From Ahaetulla prasina (lineage: Eukaryota > Chordata > Lepidosauria > Squamata > Colubridae), in the NCBI RefSeq assembly GCF_028640845.1, contig NC_080542.1, forward strand, positions 150,256,179 to 150,320,178: DNA of 64,000 nucleotides, given 5' to 3'. Under the pieces are notes generated by a model. The model was not told the origin of the DNA, searched no databases, and saw only the letters and a list, made by a program, of their open reading frames with translations. This document shows positions 1-12,700 of the stretch, piece by piece (position 1 is the stretch's first letter; the number at the start of each line of letters is the position of its first letter). A program made the translations under genes and the position numbers.

Positions 1-900
1 TCCGAACTACACAAAATTTCCGCTACGAGTTCTCCAGAACCTGCTGGATTTTGCCCCTGGCAGCTAGTCTAAGTGTTAGGATCATATCCCAAAGGTGCTT
101 TTTTCCTTGAAGTCCTTTCGCTTCTCATCCAATAAGCTTCTCATCCAAGGAGCAGGGAGGGCAGATGGGGGCAGCCCCCCCCCCCGATGCAGCCATCTCC
201 CCTGCAGGCATCCCCTGGATGGTGATGTTAACCAAGATGGTGGTGGGGACCTAAAATTAGGGTTAGAGCAGCTGGGGGTACTAGCCCCCCCCAATGCAGC
301 CATCTCCCCTGCAGGGGCCCCCTGGATGTTGACGCTAACGAAGATGGTGGGGGGACCGGGGGGGGCAGACAAGGGGACCTGTGGGTAGCTGAGAAACTGG
401 TTAGACCTGAGGTTTGGGAGGCTTCAGGGGATCCTGCCAGCAGGGTGCCGGCAGGGAGATCTGGGGCATGACCTGTGAGCATCCACGGACCTTGGGGTGG
501 TGTCAGATACAGGGAGGGGGGATTTGGGGGTGAGGGGGCTGGGAAGATCCCGGGATAAAAGGGAAGTTGGGGAAACCTGGCAGTGAGTGTCCCTCTTGAC
601 GTAGCCCTCTTCCTCACAGACACCCGCTGGATGGTGACACTGACACCGCTGCACCGACTGAGCCACCCCAAGCGCCCCCTGTCACCCCCGAGCCGGCTGA
701 AGAGGCATCCGCTGTGAAATGGGAGAGGGATGAAGACGCTGATCAACGATCCAAAAGAACCCACCAACTGAAACCGAGCACCGGGAAGGCTAAGTGTTGT
801 CAACATCATAGGAGGAAAGCATCCCAAAAATGATGGCCTAAATTGCCACTCCCCAAGAAAATGCCGCCGGGGTAAAGCATGTTTCCTTGGGGAAAGAGGA
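1..900. repeat. Unassigned G/C-run-rich sequence with an imperfect ~120-bp direct repeat
   Basis: CATCTCCCCTGCAG is followed by a CCTGGATG...TGA...TAAC block at about 190-250 and 301-350, with a weaker copy at 617-650. Around 104-150 is a reverse fragment resembling the Penelope-type box also seen near 58.7 kb. I see no gene. Confidence 0.4.
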
Positions 901-2390
901 GCCCGCTACTTCTCCAGTGGAAGAAATGATCCTCCAGAAGTGAGGACTTCTCCAGGATTGATCTTCTGATAACTTGATCCTTTAGATTCAGTGACGGGGG
1001 AAGCCACTACCTTTCATCAATCAATCACTCAATGAGAAGGGTCTCTAGCCCCTTCTTGAAACCCTCTTTACTGTTGTGTGTATAAATTTGGTACGGGAGT
1101 TCTTCTGGGTAGTTTGGGCTTTTTGTTGTGTTCAGGCCACAACCTTGGTGACCACGAGCGACAGGTGAAAGCCACGGGGACCCAAAGATGTGGTGAGTCT
1201 CCCTGTTCTGACCCAGTTCCCCAAAGACAACAAACCCTCTGAATTTAAATCAATTTTTTAAAAAAATTAGAAGTGCTGGCAGCCCCAGTAGAAAATTTCT
1301 CTCACTGCAGGCTAACAAGTCCAATCAGCAGGGAGATGAATAGTTGTCTGCCACATCTATTCATCTCCGTCCTCTGCCTTTTATCTCCAGAGCTCGGGTG
1401 GGGCTTCGCTAGCAACGGTGGTGGCTCTTCCGTCCGGCCTATAGATTTCCACTGCTCTCCTCTGTCTTCTGCACATCTGTACATCAGGCGCTGGACCCAG
1501 CTGTTCCTCCTCTTCCTCCTCAGCCATCTTCAGACCTAGGGCTGTTGACTCACCATCTGGGGCTGATGGACGGCCCAGGCTCCACCTCTGTCTCTCTGCC
1601 AGCTCCATCCCCTCTTCCCCCTTGGAGCTCTCAGGTTGCCTTGATACTGACCCTGACTCCCACACCTCCTCCTCCTCTGATTTGGCTGCTGGAGGGGCCA
1701 GCGGCCAACAGGCCACAACACTCCCCTTTCCAGATGCAATGCAACAAGAAGGACCAGGTGGGAGACTATCAAGGATAGATCCAAGCTAAAATTTAAGAAA
1801 CCCCGACAGTGAGAAGAGCAGAATGACGTCATTCCCAAACGGTGTGGGTGCCTCCCTCCCTAGAGGTTTTCAAGAAGAGATTGGACAGGGGAAGCATGGC
1901 CAGCGTCGTGGCAAGACGATGTGAACCCTGGGAGCTCCGGGGAAAGCGCTGAAATTCCTGTCGATTTGGGGGTCCTTAATGGGCCATAGCTGTCTTGGAG
2001 AGACAATGCAGAAGGAAGGCAACAGCTGGCACAAAGAGGGAAGTTGTGAATTCCCTGCAGCACCGGCACCCAGCCTTCGACCCAGCGATGAGGAAAGGCA
2101 GCCATTAGAAGCTGCCAAAGTCAGGACGGCCACACAAGAAGGTTGAGCAGGAGTGAAGATCAGAGCAGAGTATTGTTACCGGGTGAGCAATTGGTCAACT
2201 TGCAGTTAAGAATTTTTTTAAAAAAAAAACCTCAAGAAATTTTTCTGGCTTGAATTAGTGGCTAATTGGCACACAGAAATTTAAAGTGAGAGGAAACAAA
2301 CAGCAAAGAGGATTTTTAAAACAAAAGCCCTAAAAGAATTAATATTCCATCTAGACTTAAAATTGCTTTTGGAAGAAAAAATAAATATTA
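900..2390. other. No gene recognised; scattered repeat fragments
   Basis: A CR1-type 3' fragment (TTTTCAAGAAGAGATTGGAC) lies near 1866. The segment ending GGCCACAACA at about 1731 resembles an LTR end. The rest is unassigned, AT-rich after 2180. Confidence 0.4.
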
Positions 2391-3003
2391 AAAGGAGAAA
2401 ATTGAGAGAAAGCATCTTTTGCTAACAAAAGGGCCCAAGGTAGGGGTGGAGGGGTGGCAGTTATTATTAATGAAGGTTTGGAACCGAGGGAGGTCACTGT
2501 CCCGCAGATAGCCAGATGTGAGTCTCTCTTTGTGAAGTGGGGTCAGGGGTTGCAGGTGGGCATGCTGATCACGTACCTGGCATCCGTGCTGCATGGCAGC
2601 AGCCCTGCCCGAGCTGCTGGAGGTGATAGCCGGGACGGCGGTTGATACCCCCAGACTTATGGTTATGGGGGATTTCAACCTGCCATCAGTCAGTGAGTCA
2701 TCGGTGGCAGCTCGGGAGTTCATGGCTTCCATGACGGCCTTGGACCTGACCCAATTAGTTAATGGTCCCACTCACAATGGGGGCAAAACACTGGATCTGA
2801 TTTTTGTCTCTGGACAGTGGCTGAATGATCTAGAATTAGGGGATTTAGTCATCAATCCCATCATGGTCAGATCATTCACTCCTTTGACTCGACTTCAGAA
2901 CCGCCAACCCACACCACAGGAAGACGGAATTGATTCGTTGGTTCTGTCCCAGGCATCTGATGGACCCGGAGAGGTTTCTGACAGAGCTTGGGCCACTTCC
3001 TGA
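2390..3003 (+). mobile_element. LINE endonuclease fragment (CR1/L3-clade-like)
   Basis: Open frames read LMVMGDFNLPS and LTQLVNGPTHNGGKTLDLIF, the endonuclease-domain style of CR1-related non-LTR retrotransposons. The upstream part needs another frame. No reverse transcriptase follows, so this is a dead fragment. Confidence 0.65.
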
Positions 3004-3225
3004 GGACCTAGCTCACGGCTTGGCGGAAGTAGGAGAGAAGGTTAGATAGGGAGGAAGTAGGGAGGAGGGGGAGAAAGGAAGGGGAAGTAGAGAAGGAACA
3101 GGAGAGGAAAGAAGAAAGTGGGTAGGATGAAAGAACAGAGGAAGAGGAATGAGAAGAAGAAAGGATTGCTGTGAAAAGGAAAAGATGAAATGGAAGAAAG
3201 GCAACCTCAGATATATTTGAATATA

Positions 3226-3584
3226 AAAAGATAAAAGGTTCCCCTCGCACACATGTGCTAGTCGTTCCTGACTCTAGGGGGCGGGTGCTCATCTCCGTTT
3301 CAAAGTCGAAGAGCCAGCACTGTCTGGAGACGTCTCTGTGCTTATGTGGCCGCCATGACTCAATGCCAAAGGCGCAGGGAACACTGTGAATCTCCCACCA
3401 AAGGTGGTTCCTATTTTTCTACTTGCATTTTTACGTGCTTTTGAACTGCTAGGTTGACAGAAGCTGGGACAAGTAACGGAAGCTCACCCCGTTACACGGC
3501 AGCACTAGGGATTCGAACCGCTGAACTGCCGACCTTTCGATCAACAAGCTCAGCGTCTTAGCCACTGAGCCATTGCATCCCTCC
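3226..3584 (-). mobile_element. tRNA-derived SINE with 13-bp target-site duplication
   Basis: The reverse strand begins GGCTCAGTGGCTAAGACGC, with a B box GGTTCGAATCC. ATATTTGAATATA flanks it at 3213-3225 and 3585-3597. It sits inside an older AT-rich sequence that continues on both sides. Confidence 0.75.
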
Positions 3585-3597
3585 ATATTTGAATATA

Positions 3598-3990
3598 TTA
3601 GGATAAAAATTTAAACAATTAAAAAAAAAGAATGAAAGAGAATGCATACCAATAAAAATGGAGAAATTAGAATTTGAGGGTGAAAGATGTGACAGTGAAA
3701 TGAGCAAGGAAATATTAGGATATGAATAAAAATTATGAAAAAAGAATATTTTGGCAAAAATTGTAACTAAGTAAAATATATTTGAATATATTGAATTGTA
3801 TAAGACATGATATGGTCAATACTCTGTTCATAAATCATGTATGTGTATGGGGGGGGGAAACTAAAAAAGCAATAAAAACTTGTTTAAAAAAAAGAAGAGA
3901 TTGTACAGCCCAGTTTGACTGAAATAGTGGTAGGTCTCCTGCTTGAGCAGGGGGTTGGACTAGATGACCTCCATGTCAACCCTGAAGCTG
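3598..3990 (+). repeat. AT-rich LINE-like 3' end followed by a CR1 tail
   Basis: AT-rich sequence ends in GCAATAAAAACTTG and an A run at about 3880, then a CR1 3' end (CAGGGGGTTGGACTAGATGA) at 3900-3985. Confidence 0.45.
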
Positions 3991-4326
3991 ACATAAGCAT
4001 AGCCATATTTTAAAGTACACAGTATGGGGATTAACGGTGCTTCAGGCTCACCATATCTGGTAGCAAGAAGGGGGGGGGGTAGGAGAGATAAGGGAGGTTG
4101 CTATGGCTAGATGGCATTCTTTCCCATGAGAACAGTGACAATGCCTACCGATGGCTGAAGGTGGAGTTTGGAGTCACCGGTCTGACGGACTGTGAGCCGA
4201 TTGGGAAATGTGACTCTGGAGGGGATGTTTATAACTTTTAATATATGTATTGGGTGTAATTCCAGAGGTTGGCCAGAGCTGGAATTACACCATGCCAATT
4301 TGATGTTCTTAATAAAAAGACTTTTT

Positions 4327-5520
4327 TTTTTTTGGTATGATTAAGTGGGCACAAAATTTTCAGCAACCAATAATGTTGGAAACTTGGGAAAGAATTTGGG
4401 TGAGGAATGTTAAATTTACACAAGCGCAAAATATGAGAGAAAATTTTTATAAGATGTTTTATAGATGACATTTAGACCCCAAAGAGTTGTCATCTATGTA
4501 TGTATCTATGTACAGGCTAAATGTTGGAGATGCGATTGTGAAGATGCCACTTATTACCATATATGGTGGACTTGTAAAAAAGTTAAAGCATTTTGGATTA
4601 AAGTATGGTGGATCATGCAGAACATTCTGAAAAAGAAGATTAAGTTTACCCCACAGTTCTTCCTACTAGGAATAATTATGGATTGTACAGCTATAGAGAC
4701 TAAATTGATTTTGAACTTAATAACAGCCGCAAGACTTTTGATTGTTCAATATTGGAAGAAAGAATTACCTACAATTGAAGAATGGACACTCAAAGTATCA
4801 AATCTGGCAGAAATGGCAAAAATTTCTGCTTACTTAAAAGACTATACACAACAAAAATATATTTTAGAATGGAAAATGTGGATTGATTATATTCAAAATA
4901 AGTATCAGATAAAAAAATATCGAATAGCATGAGTAAATTTAGGAAATATTTTGTATTAGATATATTTCTGAAGGAGAGGGGAATTGAGAGTGTGATTAAG
5001 TGTGGAGTGACTAGAGATTATAATTTAGGATTTATTTTGGATTATGATTGTTAGTTTTGATACCCTGCATTTTGTTCTGGGAAGTCGGGGTGGGGGTGGG
5101 GGGTAAGGGGGAGGGGAATTGGGGGGTTGAGGGTAGAGGATGGAGTGATGGTTAATGTACAGGGATTATTGAAGATGTATAAATATAATTAATGGAGGGT
5201 CGGGTCTGCCCAGTTACCATTTTAGAACGGTGGGGAGGGAGAAAAGAGGAGAGAGTAGGAGGTAGGAAAGAGCAGAAGAGGGAGAAGAGGAAGGAAGAGG
5301 GGTAGAAGAGGGAGAAGGAAGGTGTAGGGTGGAGGGAGGAGAGGAGGTAGATAAGAGGAGAGGAAGGTCTGGAAAGTAGAAGAAGGTAGAAGAGGGAAGT
5401 GTGTTAAAAAGGGGGGTGGTGACTGGGCAAGCCGACTAATTGTATATAACTGTACATTGGATGAGCTGTTTGATATGATTGTAAAAATAAAACTTTTTTA
5501 TGAAAAAATTTTTTTAAAAA
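4327..5520 (+). mobile_element. 5'-truncated L1 retrotransposon
   Basis: The L1 ORF2 C-terminus and 3' UTR with A-rich tail, closely matching the end of the L1 at 12.6-18.6 kb. A 16-bp duplication AATAAAAAGACTTTTT flanks it at 4311-4326 and 5521-5536, confirming retrotransposition. Confidence 0.88.
4465..4932 (+). pseudogene. L1 ORF2 C-terminal fragment
   Basis: Encodes [20 protein letters not shown], the Cys/His-containing end of L1 ORF2p, to the natural stop. It lacks the endonuclease and reverse transcriptase. Confidence 0.8.
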
Positions 5521-5536
5521 AATAAAAAGACTTTTT

Positions 5537-6943
5537 GTTGGAGTATGGCTACCTTGTTCTTATTGGGGACATGTTACTTGGAGGCTTGATACTCCAAGGT
5601 ATCGCGCTCACAACCAGCGAACTAATGTGCTGAAGCTGACCAGGCTAAGGATGCGAGCCAGATGAATACCTGGTAGGCAAAGGCAGAATTCCCCCCCCCC
5701 CCGCTTTTCCTCCCCCAAACTAACGTGCATCTTCTACTCCAAAAAATATGGTACTTTGAAAACATGGTCGTATTGTGGAGTAGTCACATCTTGCCAAATT
5801 ATCTCATTTCTGGCTAGTTAATAGATTGGAGGTATGTATGCTTGCGGATGTAATATATCTTTGATTCCCGCAAAGCAGTCCACAAGGGTTCTGCGTGGCC
5901 TTTTGCCACGAAGCTTGCTAAGTGTGGGCTGGATGGCCTAAAGAGTCATTATGGCTTGTGACAAGCCTGTCTTTAGTCAGGGTTTCTCACCACCTAAGAC
6001 CACACCTAGAATACGGCATCTGGTTCTGGTCTCCACGTTGCAAAAAAGATGTTCAGACTTTGGAAAAGAGCAACTACGAAGATTCCAGGCCCATTGACTT
6101 TGCTCGTCAGTCGCAAAAGGGGATCGGGCGAGCCCAGGCCACTGCCCCCGTCACAAATAGGAGTCGGTTGCCAAGCGTTCATATTCAGCCCGCGCGATGG
6201 CCGGGACTCTGCAACAGTCCGAGGTCCCTTTTTCCCCCCCTTCCAGTGCCGTTATGACTTTGAACAATGTTGTAAATCGAGGACCAACCGTCTAGGGCAG
6301 GGATGTCAAATGATTTCTTCGAGGGCTGGATCAGCATTGTAGTTCTCCGCGCCCTGTTTTGGCTGGCAAAGTGCTTCAGGAGGCCATCCTGGCCAAAAAC
6401 GGGCCAGACAGGGGTCACCTGCACACCCCATTTTGGCTGCCAGAGGCACCACGGGCCGGTCTTCTGCTATTTCCAGGCCAACCCCACCGACATTCCTCGT
6501 ATAGGGGGTTTGAAGTCTCCTGAATGCGGTGGGTAGAAATCAGAAGCCCGGCCACCCCAGCCTCAAAATTTTAGCACTCTGCTGCCCACCAATATATCTG
6601 CCTTGCTGTAGCCGGCGTTCCTTTAAAAGCATGACTTTGACACACACACAAACACACACACGTAAAGCAAAGGTGACACACCACTGGTCCAAACCCAAAA
6701 AGGCTGTATTTGGGGGGAGGAGAAAAAAAAACACCTCAAGTGTCAAATTGCACGCAGCTTCTTTCTCCGTGGGGAAAGAGGAAAGCCGCGTTCTCTGAAA
6801 CTGACAACAGAGCAACAGGCTCTGGGCCTTTCCTGAGCAACCAGCTCGGGTAGGGCTGGAGGCCAAGCGGAGGAGGGCAGAGGGGGACTAAGTGGGGGAA
6901 AGACGCTTCAAATCCAGCAAACTGACCACTGTGGCCTCCTCCT
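5537..6943. other. Region downstream of ABCB8; no gene seen
   Basis: Holds a reverse fragment of the inverted-repeat transposon at about 6093-6296, a GGGATGTCAAATG repeat end at 6300, and a short (CA)n near 6645. Part next to 6944 should be ABCB8 3' UTR, but no AATAAA was found. Confidence 0.5.
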
Positions 6944-7021
6944 TCAGATGTCCTTGGCTTGCCGGCGGAAAAGCTCTGCATAGATGCCACCTTTTCGTAA
7001 GAGCTCTGAATGGGTCCCGGC
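6944..7021 (-). CDS. ABCB8: ABCB8 terminal coding exon 16
   Basis: Encodes [20 protein letters not shown] and five more residues, then TGA at 6946-6944. The C-terminus is shorter than in human, which carries a further Pro/Lys-rich tail. Confidence 0.93.
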   Translation of the reverse strand, partial: AGTHSELLRKGGIYAELFRRQAKDI

Positions 7022-9687
7022 CTGGAAAAGGAAAAAAACATGCAGGTCCTAGGAAGCCGAATTTAAAAAGCTTGCAAACGATTTCTTGGATTCACAAGCC
7101 CAAAATTGAAGGGGAAGGGGAGAGCTGGATCCTCCCACCACCGACAATCGAGACTTATTTCTCTTGTTTGGTTGCACTGAATGGGGAGCTGACAGTGTCA
7201 CTGATGGCCTCGGTGTCCCTCTAAACAGTTCCCCGACTCCTGGCCACAGCCTGTTTGGAAATCGGGCTGCCTATGCAACAGGAAGCTCCTTTTGTGCGCG
7301 CCTGATTGGGCAAACAGAACTGTGTGAGCTCACGTGCAAGCCCGTTGCTTACACAGAAACATCCCCTCTCTCCACCACCCCCGCCTTGCAAGCTGCCACT
7401 GCCGGACCGCAACGCTGGAAAACTTTGGACTGCCACACTATAAAACTGTTTTATTTGGGAAGAAAGAGGCCAGAGAGAAAGTGCTCAGCTGCAACCGACG
7501 ACAGGACTTAATTCTACTTTAAATTGGAACCCATGAAAGCTCAGCTGATAGTTTCTCCTGCTCCAAGAAGAGGTTGGACTAGAGGACCTCCGAGGTCACC
7601 TCCAACTCTGGAATTTTATGGGTCTGTAAGGGTCCTGTTTGAGCAGGAGATACAAGCATCCAAATGCAAATCATGTGACCACAGGGATGCCATAACGACG
7701 GTTAAGTGTGAAAAATGGTCACACATCATTTGTCAAGTGAATCTTGCCCCATTTTACCACTTTTCTCGTCACTGTTGTTAAATGAGTCTCTGAAATTGTT
7801 AACTTGGTACCCCGGTTATGAAGCCCTCGACTTTTGCTGGTTTGAAGGTCGCAAAAGTGTGTGTGTGGGGGGGGGGGGACCGAGGACGCTGCGACCACCC
7901 TAAATACGAGTCAATATTGATCACGTGACCGTGGGGATGCTGCGATGGCTGTTAAGTGTGGAAAAGGGTTCTTCTCTTAAGTGCTGTAGGGACTGAATTA
8001 TTGAAAGTCCATTACTGGCTGTATTGCTTCTTCTAGCGCGCACAGTCCCAGCCTCAGCACTCACCTCTGCCACGCGGCCCTTGGACAGCACCACAATGAG
8101 CGAGGCCTCCTTGACGGTGCTGAGCCGGTGGGCGATGACCAGCACGGTGCGGCCAGCCACAGCCCGGTTCAAGGCCTCCTGGACCACGTGCTCCGACTCG
8201 GCGTCCAAGGCGCTGGTGGCCTCATCCAGGATGAGGACTTTGGGATTCTTGATCAGCGCCCGGGCGATGGCCACCCGCTGCTTCTGTCCCGCCGACAGAG
8301 TCACACCGCGCTCGCCTGGGTGGGGGGAAAAGACGGAGAGGCTGACATGAGAACGGGATGTGTGTTTGCACAGGACAAGGCATCGCAGGATGGGAAGTTC
8401 CAGGTTTTGCGTGAGAGTCTACGTGGACCCAAATTCCAAAACTGATCTGCAAAAAGAAACCTGTCTGGTTTAGGTAAAAAGGGGAGAGGAAAGGACAAAG
8501 GGGAAAGGAAAAAGAGGGGAGGGGAGGGGAGGAAGGGATGGAGGAAGAAGGAAGAAAGAGGGAGAGGAGAGGAAAGAGAAAAGGGGAGGGAGGAAATGGG
8601 TGTGAAGGAAGAAAAGAGAGATGAAAGGATGGGAGGGAAGGAAAGATGAAAGGAAATGGGAAGGAGGAGAAGAGGAAGGAATGAAGGGAGGGAGGGAAGG
8701 AAGGATGGATGGTGGAAGAAAAGAAAATGAGTCAGAAAGAAAATGGGTCGGAAAGGAGAGAAAGAAGGAAGGAAATGTGAAGGAGGGAGGGGAAAGAGGG
8801 AGGGAAGAAGCCCCCCCCCCCCGAACTGGCAGATGCTTCTCTCACCCACAGTCGTGTTGTATCCGTCCGGAAAGCTGCGGATAAACTCATCGGCGTTGGC
8901 CAGCCGGGCAGCCGCATAAATCTCAGAATCTGAGGCGCAAGGCTTGCCGAAACGGATGTTCTCCATGATGGTGGTGCTGAAAAGCACCGGCTCCTGAAAG
9001 GGAGGCAAGCATATGTGTGTTTGTGTGTGTTTGTGTTAGGGTCAGCCCAACTCCATCCCAGAGAGATCCCAGGACAACTGTCTGTCGCTGCATGAGATGT
9101 TTGTTAACGGAGCATCGTTCCATTGTACGGTTTTTCTCATCGCGGCAGTTAAGTGAATCGCCAACGCGAACCTAGTCACGCTTCCATGAAGTGAATCGCA
9201 GCCCTTATTCAATGAGCCTAGCGGTTGTTAAGCAAACCGGCCTTCCCCCTTGACTTTACTCGACAGAAGCTTGACTGAGCCTGGCACACTGCGACCGTTG
9301 TAAATACGAGTCGGTTGCCGAGCGTCTGAATTTTGATCACGTGAGCCCGGTGATACTGCAACTGTCATCAACTGTACCTTGATGAACGTATCTTTTCTTT
9401 TATGTACACTGAGAGCATATGCACCAAGACAAATTCCTTGTGTGTCCAATCACACTTGGCCAATAAAAATTCTATTCTATTCTATTCTATTCTATCAATA
9501 TGAGTTGGTTGCTTTTCCTTTCAATTCTGGGCTTCCTGACTTCGTACCTGGTTAATGAAGCCGATGACTTCTCCTCGGAGCCAGGAACCATCCAGGGTGC
9601 AAATATCCCGCCCGTCCAGAAAGATGGTCCCCTTGGTGGGTTCGTAGAAGCGCTCCACCAGAGCCGCCACAGTGGACTTCCCTGGAG

Positions 9688-9726
<39 letters not shown>

Positions 9727-12700
9727 AAGATGACATAGTCCAAAGCAGAGGTGGGATTCACTTACCTTCCCTATCGGTTCGCAAATGTGAACGCGTGTGT
9801 GCGCACCCTCGCTTCACTTGCACATGCCTCGTTTGCACATAGTCTTTTGTGCATGCGCAGTGCTCATGCATTACACCTGGGTGGGTGGGCGGAGCCTCCC
9901 ACAGTCACCGCTAACAGTTCACCCAAATCGGAGAGGACCGGCTGAATCCCACCTCTGGTCCAAAGGGCCCCATGTGTGGAGGAAGAGGAGGAGAAGCAGC
10001 AGAAAATAGATGGGTGGATGTATGTGAAAGAAGAGGAGGAGGAGGAGGAGATGATTAGATAGGTAAGTAGGAAGGTAGATGGATGAATAATAGATAGAAG
10101 GATAAGATAGATGATAGGTGGATAGATGGATGAGGAGGAGGAAGAGGATGGATCCTTTCATCCAATCACTGCATTTGCTGGAGGAAGTTCACTTTCACTG
10201 CATGGGGGGGGCAGGGGGGGGGGCGGAATGCAACTCCATGCTCACCAAAGGAATCAACCCCAGGGAAGAAAGGAAGCAAACACAGAGAGGACAATGAACG
10301 AGATTGGGATAAGAATCAGCGGAGGGATCGGAACATTTCCCCTCACACACACACACACACGAAGAATAACTGAATCACGCACTGGAGGTCCCGCTTATTT
10401 TTTTTAAAAAAAGGTACCCTTCACCGCTATGCCAATTCCAAAGATTTGGTGCCTCTGCCCTGAGAATCCAGCCCCCCTCCTCAGTCAAAGGAGGGAGGGA
10501 GGGAGGGAGTCTTACCACCGCCGGATTGTCCCACGATGGCCACCGTCTTGTTAGCGGGGATGGAGAGGCTGAAGTTCTCCAGGACTTTGTACCCTGGCCT
10601 GGTGGGATAACTAAGAATGGGGGGAGGAGATATTTAAAAAGAGGTTAGCAGGCCTACGGGTGACAGCAGAGGTTCACCTCCCCGTTTCTGGGTAAAGCAG
10701 CGATACCCCACCCCCTACCCCAAATCTTTCTGGCACCATGGACAACTTCTCTTGTAGCTTGTGCGGCCCGGTTCCAAATAGGCCGGGGCCCGGAAACCGG
10801 TCCATGTCCTGGAGGTTGGGAACTCCTGGACTAAAAGAACCTCCAAGGTCCCTTCCAGCTCTATTCTGATAAGATTGCTTGAGCTGGGAGTTGGACTAAA
10901 CGATCTCCAAGATCCCTTCCAACTCTATCATTCTATGATTCTGTAAGGATCTTTTGCCTGAGCAGGGGGTTAGACTTCCTTCTTTCTCCTTCCTTCCGTT
11001 CTTCTCCCATTCCTTCCATCTTTCTCCTTGCTTCCTCCTCCCATTCCTTACACCTTCCTTCTATCTCGTTTCGTCTTTCCTTCCTTCCCCTTCCTTCTCT
11101 GCCATGGTCTGTTCGCAACTGGTTCGCACGAGCTGGAGCTCCATTTACGAGAGTGGCGGGTACTCACAGACAGCCGCATTTGAGTGTTGGGTACTCGCGG
11201 GCACAGCTTCATCTCCCACAGATGAAGCGCCATTTGTGCTAGCGGCGACAACTTGCACAGTACCATTTTCTCTCCCTCCTTCTACCGCTGGGCCACAAAG
11301 GTTGGGAGCCCTGGCCTAAGATATTTTTATCGTCTCTCGCAACCCCTGTGTCGAGGTTCCTGACACCCTGAACTTTTCGGCTTTGAGTCTCACCTGAAGG
11401 TCACATCCCGGAACTCAAGATGCCCGTTCAGCATGCTGCAGGTGAGCATTTGTCTCTCACACAGAGGGGTCTCCGGTGACATGTTCATGAACTCAAACAC
11501 GCGAGCCCCGGCACTCATGCCCCGTAAGACCTACAGAAGTGAAGAGAGGGGTCTCGTTCCCAGGCCCTTTTGGGAAACGCCAGCTCCAGAGCAAATACTG
11601 TGCGTATAGGTGGTCCTCAGCTTTGTGACCACAAGAGCGCCCCAGATTTACAGAGATGTTCCTTAAGTGACCTTTGCCCCATTTCAATGAATTTTCTTGC
11701 CACGTTTCTTCAATGAACCGCTTCAGATGTTAACTTGGCCACACGGTTGTTAAGGGAATCGGGCTTGCCCATGGACTAAGGTCGCAAAAGGGGATCAAAA
11801 GACCCCAGGACAATGCAACGTTCATAAATATGAACCGGTTGTCAAGCTTTCGAAGATAAGTCGCGCAACTGTGGGAAAGCTGCAATGGTCGTGTGAAAAA
11901 AGTAACTTTTTTCAGGGTCGTTGACCCCGGGATATTGCAATGGTCATTAAGTGAACTGTTGTAAATTGAGGACTACCTGAATAATATGGCCAAAAACCTC
12001 CCCAGCCCACCTACCTGTCCAAAGAGCACCGTCATGCTGGCCATGGAGCTGTGGAGAAAGAGAAGTAGATGGCTCTCAAGGGCCGGCCAGCCGGTCCACC
12101 CTCAGCAGACGGGATGGGACGGGGACGGTCTTACCGTTGTACAGTCTGGGAAGACACCAAAAACGACATGAGGTCGCCAGGCGTCATCTCTTGTCCAGCC
12201 ATGAGGGAGCCGCCTACAAAGATGGTGCCAAGCACAATACCTAGGAAGGAAAATGACTTTCTGATTTTGTGGAGGGGATGATTCCGCATATGCGGCGGGC
12301 AAGGGCGCATGCGTGTACAACTCTATTGTGTGGAGCTTCAGGCGAGAAAGCAAGCGCTTTCTCTTGGAGAAGAATCTCACACGCATGACCCTTTGCCCAT
12401 GTCTTCTACAACCCCATTTTGAACATGCTGTGGCCCAGTACTGGGCTGCTTCTCAGGGTTGGAGACCCCTGATTTACATCAGCCATTTAGAGCAGGAGTC
12501 CACAACCTGTGGGCCACTATTTATTTATTTAATTTATTTATTTATTCGTATTTTTATACCGCCCTATCTCCCTAAGGACTCAGGGCGGTGTACATATAAA
12601 AAACACACAAAAACACTACCAGGCCCCTGTCCAGCGGTTCGAAAAACCCTCTCTTCGGGAGAAGAGGAGGGGGTGAGCTGAGGGCAGAGGTTGAATTTCC

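Noticed and set aside
1138..1196. Possible small exon bounded by TTCAG and GTGAGTC
   Set aside because: No partner exon, no recognised peptide, and it lies in repeat-rich sequence.
1120..1731. Possible solo LTR with TGTTGTG and CACAACA ends
   Set aside because: The flanks show no target duplication and no AATAAA was found inside, unlike the two clear solo LTRs.
6700..6715. AATACA on the minus strand as an ABCB8 poly(A) signal
   Set aside because: Weak variant with no clear GT-rich element after it; left unassigned.
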